Shown in pieces: positions 56,003 to 64,000 of a stretch of 64,000 nt of DNA. This DNA comes from Leucogyrophana mollusca (taxonomy: Eukaryota; Basidiomycota; Agaricomycetes; Boletales), in NCBI GenBank assembly GCA_021014945.1, contig MU266330.1, forward strand, positions 186,001 through 250,000, written 5' to 3'. Both the position numbers and the translations under genes were made by a program. The stretch's first letter is position 1. Each line of letters begins with the position of its first letter. Under the pieces are notes generated by a model, which did no database searches, was not told the DNA's origin, and saw nothing but the letters and a program-made list of their open reading frames with translations.

Positions 56003-56659
56003 ATGCCGATTTCAATTCGCCCTGCTATGATAGCCGACGAAGACATCGTCTCTCACATATGCCTCCTTACCGCTGACGCAGGCGTATCTGCCGTCGATTT
56101 ACACGCCTTCCCCAAGCTCCCGGGGCACATCTACGCAGCATCCTACCTGAATCTCCAAAGCGGCTGGGCATTCGTGCTCATCGACACGAACGAAGAGAAT
56201 GAGGAGAAAGTTGTGGGGTACATTCTTGGCGCGAAGGACGCGCGTGCATACGAGAAAGAAGCAGAGGAAAAGTGGTGGCCGCCACTGCGCGAGCTCTATG
56301 GAAGATACCTCCAGGATCCCGCCGGCGTGGCTAAACCGGCAGATCTGGCTTACATCAACCTGATCTTCCATCCCTTGATCGCCACAGACGCTACAATTGC
56401 TTTTGGTACGGCTTATATGCACGTTAATATCCTCCCCGAATACCAGGGGAAGGGGTATGGACGGCAGCTTGTTGGCGCTGCGGTCCAGTACCTCGAGGGG
56501 TTGAAAGAGGGGCACAGGGGCATATGGCTTCGTATGAACCCGAAAAATCCAAAGGGGGCGGCATTTTATAGGAAGATCGGATTCAGGCCGCTTGAACTGG
56601 AGAACACGCCAGGGACCATAATTGGTTTGACGTTCGAGGATTGGAATAGCAATTTGTGA
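56003..56659 (+). CDS. GNAT-family N-acetyltransferase, copy 2
   Basis: Paralogue of the gene at 54553, single exon, 218 residues. It starts MPISIRPAMIADEDIVSHIC and keeps the acetyl-CoA loop NILPEYQGKGYGRQLVGAAV and IWLRMNPKNPKGAAFYRKIG. It differs from copy 1 mainly by a short acidic insert (DTNEENEEK) before VVGYILGAKDA, by one extra residue in DPAGVAKPADL, and by its C-terminus (TFEDWNSNL). Conserved residues of the fold are intact in both copies, so neither looks like a pseudogene. The frame is open upstream to 55925, but the shared start at 56003 is preferred. Substrate unknown. Confidence 0.88.
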   Translation: MPISIRPAMIADEDIVSHICLLTADAGVSAVDLHAFPKLPGHIYAASYLNLQSGWAFVLIDTNEENEEKVVGYILGAKDARAYEKEAEEKWWPPLRELYGRYLQDPAGVAKPADLAYINLIFHPLIATDATIAFGTAYMHVNILPEYQGKGYGRQLVGAAVQYLEGLKEGHRGIWLRMNPKNPKGAAFYRKIGFRPLELENTPGTIIGLTFEDWNSNL

Positions 56660-57436
56660 ATGGGGGATGTACCACCTAGGGACTTACATAAGTAAGATAG
56701 GCTCATCCGTACCCTACCGATGTTCACGTGCTTTGCAATTGCGTGACTTGTACTCGAAGTTCTTCATCCTGAGCTGACCTCGAATCCGCCTCAGCAAAGA
56801 CATTCATGCTGGATTCAATATAGATCAGTATCTACTCCGAGGTGGTGCCATCCCTCCAGGTCCGCGGATTGCCTGTCAGCGCACTCTCAACACGATTGTT
56901 CGGGAGTTTGGGATGGTCACCGGACTGGCACACTCAATCAGGCGACACTCGACGCGTTTTATATCGTACCCACCTGCTTGCACTCTTCAGCACGAGCAGC
57001 GGCGCGTCAAGCTCCGGGATTACGGTGATCGCGCCAAGGACTGACTCCCAGCGATTCGAAACTGGACGGACCCTCGCCCTACTACCGCCAGTCCGGTTCT
57101 AAATCCCTCCGAGGCATTCGAAGCGGATGTCGGCCTCGCTGCCTTCCGCGGGCCCTGCAGCGAGGTCTCTGGATGTCTCGGAGGCGGCCCATTGAAAAGC
57201 GGATCCTTGGTATTGAAAGGCGGGTGCTCTGAAAAAACACCGGGAGCGGGTGTTGGTGGCTTGTATCCGAGACCTCCAGTCCTCCAGGTATATAATCCTG
57301 TCCTTCAGTGTTCTAAGTTATCCTCCCATCTCTTCTTCATACCATCATCATCCACCAAACTTAGACTTCGAAAGCAGGACTTTCGGAACACTCACTTGAC
57401 GCTCAGACCCTTCATTCACTCACTCGTTATCACACC
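56660..57436. other. Intergenic; promoter of the ThrE-like gene
   Basis: No coding signal on either strand that I trust; frames at 56842-57102 and 57192 onward (plus) are leader or other-register sequence. A TATA-like box (TATATAAT) at 57289-57296 lies about 140 bp before the start codon at 57437. Confidence 0.45.
57289..57296 (+). promoter_or_regulatory. TATA-like box upstream of the ThrE-like gene
   Basis: TATATAAT, about 140 bp upstream of the ATG at 57437; followed by pyrimidine-rich leader (TCTTCTTCATACC), as in many fungal promoters. Function inferred. Confidence 0.45.
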
Positions 57437-60100
57437 ATGTCCTACTACCCTACTCAGCGTTCCCAGAGGAGCTCTATTCCCCAGCATTCCTCCATCCCGG
57501 CCCCCACCTCGCAACCCGACTATGTGCCCAGGCGGCAATCGAGGGTGCATTTTGATGATCAGGAGCCATCGCCATATTCCCCTCCGCAATACGAAGACCC
57601 TATCGCCCCGGAACCTTCTCACCGTGGATCAGACTCTTCACCTGAGTGGCACATCCCCGTCTACGACGAGCCCCCAATCAGCTCGGAGGAACTCCACAGG
57701 CACTCTGTGCAGTACTCGTCCGCCGCGCCTACCGACGCCCGTCGTGGGTCAGACGACAGTGACGGGACGCTCTTTGACGAGGACCACCCTTACTCCGCCG
57801 AGCACGACAGTGACGCATACAAAAAATACTCATTCTCGTCATACCAACACCCCTACGACATCTCTGCCCCGCAGAACGCCTACGGCGGCACACCCGCGCC
57901 GCCCGATGCCTACACCACCGCGCCCACACGGCCCCTGCGCTCTGCCATGCGCCGCTCCGTGAGCTTCGCAGACAGCACGCAGACGTTTGTCGACCCGGAG
58001 TCGCAGGCGCCCGTGAAGAAGCATGAGGGACCGGCTGCTGATACGGATGAGGAAGATGTGTTCGGGGCGGACTATGACAGGGACGCCCGCCGTCGTGGGG
58101 TGCTCTCGAATCTCATGGATCTCTACGGCCTGAATAACGGTCACCCCGAGCCGTTCTCGCACCAACGCCGTGGGCTCGACTTGGAGCGCAGTAACTCTGA
58201 CCAGTGGGAGCAAGGGGCGCCCCCTATGAAACGGAATGGGTCCAACTACTCGAACGAGTCGGAGATCCTTGACGCGGATGATCCTCGCCTCACTGGTATC
58301 ACAAAAGATTGTCTAGACGATTATGAGGACGAGAGACGGAATGCTCTGAGGCAGATGGACTATCGCCAGCGCAGAAAAGAAAGGCAAAAAGTCAGAATCG
58401 AATTCAATGTCACTTGTAAGTTTGCTTCCTTTTGTTTTGGGTTGGATTATGCTGACTGTGTCCCCCAGCAATCATGAATCGCCACAACTTCCTGCTCAAA
58501 CTCGCTCGGGCGCTCATGACGTTCGGTGCCCCATCGCATCGTATCGAATCCCAGCTTGTGGCCGCCGCTCGTATCCTTGAAGTCGACGCAGAGTTCATCC
58601 ACTTGCCCAGTGTTATCATCTGCTCATTCGGAGACAATGACACCCTGACATCCGAGACGCATTTCATCAAGTGCGGCGGCGGTCTCTCCCTTGGCTCCCT
58701 GCACAAGGTCCATATCATCTACCGTTCAGTCGTCCACGACGAAGTCAGCGCGAGGAAAGCGACACAGCAGCTCGAAGATCTCTTGACGGCCAAGCCACTG
58801 TACCCCGTGTGGTTCCGTTGCGTCCTCAGCTTCTTCCTGTCCATCCTCATCTGCCCGCTGGCATTTGGGGGGTCATTCTTGGACATGTGGATTGCTGGTG
58901 CTGGCGCCTTCGTTCTGAGCTTCCTTCAACTCAAAGTCGCGACCAAAAGTGCCATGTATGCCAACGTTTTTGAGTAAGTGCTGATTTACTGTGGATATAT
59001 GCGGCGCTGACTTTGTCCTTCAGAATTACCACGGCGATGCTCATGTCCTTCACTGCTCGAGGGCTGAGCAGTATCAGAAGCGAAATCTTCTGCTATACCG
59101 CAATTTCATCTGCTGGCATCATCGGTATCCTCCCGGGGTATCTTATCCGTGAGTAGTTTCGTCTCTCCTTGCCTAAATACAAGAAGCTGACTGTGTCACA
59201 GTGAGTAGTTCCTTGGAACTTGCCTCCAAAAACATCGTCTGTGGTAGTGTCAAGATGGTGTACGCTTTGATCTATACCTTGTTCTTGGTGAGCAATTTCC
59301 AATCGCGTCCAGTTTACTGGATATCTAATACCTGCATTACAGGGCTTTGGTCTCCAAATTGGCTCGGACCTCTATCTTCTCTTCGACCCTACTGCCCGTC
59401 ATCATTTGGCGACTCTTGCTGTTGCAATGTCGACCACCACCACTCTTGTCGGTACATTCGCGCCTGACAACTCAACAGAGGGCACGCCCTACGTCGAGGG
59501 GACTTTTACCTTTACGAACTCGACGAATCCTTTCCAGAAGAACATCGTCGACGGCTGCTACCGCCCCGAATCATTCCCGTGGTACCTCCAACCCTTCCCC
59601 CTGTGGACACAGTTCCTTATCGTCCCCATCTTCTCCGTCCTGTCCTCGCTCGCGAACCTCCAGCCGTGGAAGAGCAAGCAGCTCCCTGTGATGGTCGTCA
59701 TCTCATGCGCGTCGTACGCGACGAACAAGATCGCCAACCACTACATCTTCAACCGCTCCGACATCGTGTCTGCGATCGGGGCGTTTACGGTTGGGCTGCT
59801 CGGGAATATCTACTCGCGGAAGATGGGTGGGACTGCGTTCACGTCGATGGTGACTGGTGTGTTGTTCTTGGTTCCTGTGAGTTGTTTTCCTCGTTTCTGT
59901 CCGCTGGAGAGCGTATGGCTGACGCGTTATCTTAGTCTGGTCTGTCACAAGCTGGAGGAATTACTGCTCATGGTAGTGGCGTCGACATTGGAGGCGCTAT
60001 GATTGCGGTCACGATCGGTATTACTGTCGGGCTGTTCATGAGCCAGGCGATCGTGTACATGTTCGGTTCACGGAAGAACGCTGCGGTGTTTTCCTTCTGA
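57437..60100 (+). CDS. ThrE/PRM10-like membrane transporter (DUF1212) with long disordered N-terminus
   Basis: Membrane protein of the threonine/serine exporter family (ThrE; yeast PRM10 is the fungal relative), in which the transport substrate of fungal members is unproven. The first exon encodes about 320 hydrophilic residues rich in Ser, Pro, Asp and Tyr, with a short basic SAMRRSVSFADS patch and an acidic end. Then NRHNFLLKLARALMTFGAPS and HRIESQLVAAARILEVDAEF begin the ThrE domain; helices follow at FRCVLSFFLSILICPLAFGG, IAGAGAFVLSFLQLKVATKS, ITTAMLMSFTARGLSS and SAGIIGILPGYLIL. A second ThrE-like half has FLIVPIFSVLSSLANLQPWK, VMVVISCASYATNKIANHYI and MIAVTIGITVGLFMSQAIVY, ending at 60100. 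Five or six introns. An N-glycosylation-rich loop lies between the halves (TFTNSTNPF). Confidence 0.9.
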
Positions 60101-60310
60101 TCCGGTACTGGGGGTGTCCATTCATGTATCCATAGATTTTATGCTACCATCGCTATTATATAGCGCACCTAGTAGATTAGACAACTTGCAATGCAATCAA
60201 GACTGTACTCGGATTCTTTAGTCCCCTGAGTCCAAGAGTGATCCATATATCACGTGCCACCACTTTAGATCTTTTGACTCGACTGCATCGACTCATCGAA
60301 GAGTACGACG

Positions 60311-62411
60311 ATGGCAGAATTACTGCAGCAGCTGATCCTAGACACTCTCGACAAATCATCACAAATCCATGACACACGCACACTAACAATCCCAGGCCAA
60401 TCCGAGCCCGCAGCGTCGCACGATGCCCAGATCACCATCCTCGGCGCACTCAACTCCCTCCTCAGCCGCGAGATCGTCACATACGACACACACGAAACAC
60501 TCTCCCACGCCCTCACACCAGAGGGCGCACAGATCGTCCTCGAAGGTTCGCACGAAGCCCGCGTGTGGGCCGCCCTGCCCGCGAAAGGCGACGGCCCCCC
60601 GCTCTCGCCGGCCGACCTCAAGACCCGCGTCGGCGACGAGGCTGCAAAGGTCGGCCAGGGCCGTGCGTTCAAGAGCGGTTGGATCGCAAAAGAGGGCTCG
60701 GGCCTCGTCAAATCGGTGCGTCCGAGTCTAAGTCTGGGTCTCCGTGCCGATATCTGACCTTGCGTCTAGGTTCCATCTATCACTGATACCACCCAGCTCC
60801 AATTACGCGAGGTGAACTCGACTGGAACGCTCGAAGCCGGCGAAAAACACCTCGCGGAGCTACGGAAGCGAAAACTAATCGTGCAAAGGTCCTCTCCTGC
60901 TGCACGCTACGTATATCATGCACAGGCTAACGTCACCACAGAAAGGGCCAGTGGTTCACCGTCCACAAAGGATCCAGCTTCACGACCTCCATCGCCAAGC
61001 TCGAGACAGATCTCACAGTCGACATGCTCACTTCGTACGTACCCACCCTCTCCACCGCCGCACCCCATGCCTCATGCCACCCCGCAGAGGCGCATGGAAA
61101 ACCTCGACGTTCAAAAAATACAACTTCGAGGCGGACGGCATACCCACCTCGGGCGGCGCCCTCCACCCGCTGCTCAAAGTCCGCGAAGAGATCCGCAATA
61201 TCTTCTTGGAGATGGGGTGCGCCTCCGATGTTCCCCCATCCCGCGTGCCGTCTAACGACTGCTGATGCCCCAAGGTTCGAAGAGATGCCCACGAGCTCTT
61301 TCGTCGAGTCCGGATTCTGGTGCTTCGACGCGCTGTTCGTCCCCCAACAGCATCCCGCACGCGAGCTGCAGGACACCTTCTACCTCTCAGGTACGCTCCG
61401 TCCCTTCCTCCGTGCGTCCAAACCAACCCCAACCCCAACCCCAACCCCAAATCCACAGACCCATCAACGTCCCTCCCCCCGCCCACGTCCTACTACGACC
61501 GCGTCTCCTCGGTGCACGTCAACGGCGGGTACGGCTCGCTCGGCTACCGCGCCCCCTGGTCGGACGACGAGTCACGCCGGCTCCTCCTCCGGACGCACAC
61601 CACCGCCTCCAGCGCGGCCATGCTCTACAAGCTCGCCGCCAAGTGCCGCGGGGAGGACGTCGACGGCGAGGGCAAAGGGGACGTGACGAAGGACGCGGGA
61701 GACGACGGGTTCAGGCCCGCGAAGCTGTTCAGCGTCGATAGGGTGTTCAGGAACGAGACGTTGGACGCTACGCATCTCGCTGAGTTCCACCAGGTCGAGG
61801 GCGTGGTCGCCGATCGGGGGCTAACCCTCGCCGACTTGATCGGTACGTCCCCATCCTCTTCCCTCCATTTCCCTCCTCACACCCCTACCTCCCTCTAACC
61901 CACCTCACAGGCTTCATACGCGTCTGGTTCAAAAAAATGGGCATGGAGAACCTGCGCTTCAAGCCCGCCTACAACCCGTACACCGAGCCCTCGCTCGAGA
62001 TCTTCGCCTTCCACCCGCTGCTGCACAAGTGGGTCGAGATCGGGAACAGCGGGATGTTCCGCCCGGAGATGCTCGAGCCGATGGGGTTCCCGAAGGACGT
62101 GCGCGTGCATGGGTGGGGGATCGGGCTGGAGCGGCCGACTATGATTCGGTGGGTGGTCGTTTTGCGTTTGCGTTTATTTTGTGTGTGGTTGTGTGTGGTT
62201 GCGTGTGGTTGCGTGTGGTTGTGGTGTGGTTGGGATTGTCGCTGGGATTGTGCCTGGGATTGGGACCCAGGGGCTTGTGGACGAAACCGATACCGACGCT
62301 GACGCTGACCCCACACGCACGAACAGATACGGGATCAACAACATCCGGACGCTCGTCGGGCACAAGACCTCCATCGAGAACGTGGAAAACTCGCCTGCTG
62401 TGATGTTCTAG
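60311..62411 (+). CDS. FRS2: Cytosolic phenylalanine-tRNA ligase alpha subunit
   Basis: Catalytic subunit of the (alpha-beta)2 class II phenylalanyl-tRNA synthetase. The N-terminal winged-helix part reads [19 protein letters not shown] and [15 protein letters not shown]. Then come [75 protein letters not shown] and [18 protein letters not shown]. The motif 2 region is [20 protein letters not shown], and [11 protein letters not shown] is the motif 3 arginine loop. The last exon reads [20 protein letters not shown] and stops at 62411. Eight or so introns; two carry simple repeats: CCCCAA units at 61424-61450 and GTGTGGTTG-type units at 62175-62245. The start at 60311 lies 211 bp after the transporter stop. 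Confidence 0.94.
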
Positions 62412-62433
62412 ATCGTAGACGCCGATGTCGATG

Positions 62434-62556
62434 AGAGGCGGGAGCTGTATCGGTGGAGGGTGGAGGCGGGAACTGCGCCGGTGGAGGATAGAGGTGGTGG
62501 AGGGTAGAGGCGGGAACTGCACCGGTGGAGGGTGGAGGCGGTGGAGGGTAGAGGTG
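62434..62556 (+). repeat. GGTGGAGG minisatellite
   Basis: Imperfect tandem copies of a unit built from CGGTGGAGGGTGGAGG and GCGGGAACTGC, with versions GGATAGAGG and GGGTAGAGG. About three long units start near 62451, 62480 and 62523. Strongly purine-rich on this strand. Confidence 0.7.
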
Positions 62557-62959
62557 TAGTCGTGCCCTGGTGGAGCACGCTAGAGGCGTAGAGCGTGCCC
62601 CAGGTGTATAGACGTCGAGCCACAGCGATGTACTAGCAAAATCCAAGCTAACGAAGCACTGTATTCCTGACCGAACTCCTTGCTCAGGCTTAGGTCCCCA
62701 TCAGACTCAGGCCTCACACAAGTAAACCATAACCAGCACACAAACGATCACGATCACGATCGCACATAACGCAATGTCATAGATTACGCACGCACGCACG
62801 CAGCGCCATCCACTAAATATCTATCTTACAGGAATACTAAATACCCCCACAGACACAAACAAGCAAAGATACGGATATGTGGGATTATAGTGGGTTATAA
62901 GCAACGGACGAGATATATCATGAGGTCCTAGCGACATATATAGGGAATGGAGTGGATAG

Positions 62960-62993
62960 GTCCTGGCGCGGCCATACGGGCCAGCGCCAGGAC
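62960..62993. repeat. GC-rich inverted repeat (hairpin)
   Basis: GTCCTGGCGC (62960-62969) and GCGCCAGGAC (62984-62993) are perfect 10-bp inverted copies. The stem continues inward as GGCC/GGCC with one bulged A, leaving a loop of about five bases. It sits between two convergent genes and could form a cruciform or RNA stem. Confidence 0.7.
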
Positions 62994-63146
62994 ATGGAGT
63001 CATCGCGACGGAATAGTTGGGATGAGATAGGATGGGATGAGACGGGATGGGATAAGGGAAGGGAAGGGAATACGGCGTGAGGATATATCCACACAAGCAC
63101 GGGGTATCATGTATCACGCGCGTGCATTACCATCTACCATTACCAT

Positions 63147-64000
63147 CTACCAGCACCCAAGCGGCCCACAGTCCTCCTCAGGATCCTCGTCCGGCGCACC
63201 CCCGCACGCAACGGGGACCTTGTAGCCCTGTGCGCAAGCCCGTTAACATCCAGTTCCCCAAAACGCAGGAGGAGAGAAGCAAAAAAACAACAAAAAAGAA
63301 AGCACTCACATCCTTCCTTATTCCTCCCCCCCACGGCGTCCTCCCCTCCACCGTCGCATCCACCCCCAACCCCCTCTCCGCAAAGCCCTTCCACAGCTCA
63401 CACGCATTCTCCCCCCCAGTCAGCACCTCGTCCGCCTGCACGATCGCGTCCCGCGCATCAAAGAACGACGGGCTGCACCGCTGGAGCTTCATCCCGTTCA
63501 GCACGAGCTGCACCATCAGCGCGTTGCCCCCGCGCGGGACAAGCAGTCCCGTTTTGGGGCTCTGGACGTAGAATGAGTCCGGGGAGGAGAGGAAGGAGGG
63601 CGAGTCGGAAGCGGGCGGGAAGAGCGACGGCGCGTGTCCGTGCTTGGCGATGAGTCGCTGGGAGACCACCCAGAGGATCTCGGCCCACACCTCCCCAATA
63701 GCATGCACGCCCCAGTACCCCGGCTTATCGAGCGTCTTATACGTGCTCGGGTTCACCGCCTTGTCCGTCGAGTACACATAATTCCGAATCCCCGTATCCC
63801 GATTCGCCGCCCACGCGCCCATCGCATAATCGCTATACACCCCCGTGCTCCGTATCGTCGTCGCGAGGAAGTCGCCCCACCCCTCGCCCATCCCGCCGCT
63901 CTCGCCCCACCCGAGGCAGCCCGAGTTCTTCGGCCCGCCGGTGAGCCGCGTCGAGAGCCCGTGCGCGAGCTCGTGGATGACGATCCCGGCCTCCATGTCG
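63147..64000 (-). CDS. Fungalysin (M36 metallopeptidase), partial
   Basis: Secreted zinc metalloprotease; the window holds the C-terminal part only, and the gene continues past 64000. The first coding residues visible are DMEAGIVIHELAHGLSTRLT with the HExxH zinc site (HELAH). The third ligand Glu follows in GGMGEGWGDFLA, with WGVHAIGEVWAEILW, GGNALMVQLVLNGMKLQRCS and FFDARDAIVQADEVLTGGEN after it, all typical of fungalysins. An intron of about 85 bp after GGGIRKD joins the last exon GYKVPVACGGAPDEDPEEDC, ending GPLGCW with the stop at 63147. The C-terminal cysteines (in CGG, EEDCG, LGC) suggest an extracellular, disulfide-stabilised tail. Signal peptide and propeptide lie outside the window. 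Confidence 0.9.

Larger units (their letters stand above)
62412..63146. other. Convergent gap rich in simple repeats
   Basis: It separates the 3' ends of FRS2 and of the fungalysin. It holds the minisatellite and the hairpin listed separately, a CGCA run near 62787-62802, GATCAC units at 62744-62761, and a purine-rich GGGAT/GGGAA stretch at 63018-63070. No coding sequence; minus-strand frames over the minisatellite encode Pro-rich low complexity and are chance. Confidence 0.5.

Noticed and set aside
57192..57962. 256-codon plus-strand frame
   Set aside because: It is the shifted register of the first exon of the ThrE-like gene; the frame from 57437 leads into the conserved domain.
60423..60731. 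Second plus-strand frame over the FRS2 first exon
   Set aside because: Arg/Ser/Ala-rich shadow of the real frame, with no independent start or conservation.
62434..62560. Pro-rich minus-strand frames over the minisatellite
   Set aside because: They are translations of a simple repeat with no start context and no conservation.
62744..62802. Possible CRISPR-like or operator-like short repeats
   Set aside because: Simple microsatellites in a eukaryotic genome; no spacers of constant length and no associated genes.

Overview
The window is nuclear DNA of a filamentous basidiomycete, most likely an Agaricomycete. The genes are dense and on both strands. Coding frames are cut by many short (about 45-70 bp) GT-AG introns, and they resume in frame on conserved family motifs once those introns are removed. 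The protein set is typical for mushroom-forming fungi: a HET-domain protein, a fungalysin, a ThrE-like transporter with a long disordered N-terminus, and a 7-TM protein of fungal type. I cannot place the order or species. All gene models come from reading conserved motifs and splice signals by eye, so exon ends are reliable where a family motif crosses the junction and tentative elsewhere.

Layout. 0.8-8.7 kb holds three RNA-splicing genes: SF3B6 (p14), the exon-junction helicase eIF4A-III/FAL1, and SF3A3. The last two are divergent from a 131-bp shared promoter. A gene-empty block lies at 1.27-5.08 kb. 8.9-13.1 kb is a synaptojanin-type SAC plus inositol 5-phosphatase. 13.5-19.3 kb has a Pro/Ser-rich protein, the ESCRT-III subunit CHMP1/DID2, and a large Ser-rich disordered protein. 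20.0-22.0 kb is homoserine O-acetyltransferase (MET2), whose upstream region carries three evenly spaced telomere-like boxes. 23.8-25.6 kb is an unrecognised gene. A second ESCRT-III subunit, CHMP5/VPS60, follows at 25.9 kb, then an aldehyde dehydrogenase, the Ran exchange factor RCC1, a 2-oxoglutarate/Fe(II) oxygenase, a 7-TM protein, a membrane-anchored spermidine-synthase-like protein, an M28 glutamate-carboxypeptidase-like protein, and glycogen branching enzyme (GLC3).

45.7-49.9 kb holds haspin kinase and the peroxin PEX2 in tandem. 50.7-52.4 kb is a HET protein beside a gene-poor stretch. Then come two tandem GNAT acetyltransferases (54.6-56.7 kb), a ThrE/PRM10-like transporter, cytosolic phenylalanyl-tRNA synthetase alpha (FRS2), a repeat- and hairpin-bearing gap, and a fungalysin that runs off the right edge.

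The genes are mostly housekeeping (splicing, ESCRT, phosphoinositides, methionine, glycogen, tRNA charging, peroxisome import, Ran cycle, mitosis), with accessory genes mixed in (HET, GNAT pair, oxygenase, 7-TM, fungalysin). I saw no convincing tRNA, rRNA, transposon or CRISPR. The most notable single signal is the haspin N-terminus. It carries ARTKQ, identical to residues 1-5 of histone H3 (haspin's own substrate), directly before a YGRR motif resembling a Pds5-binding motif.
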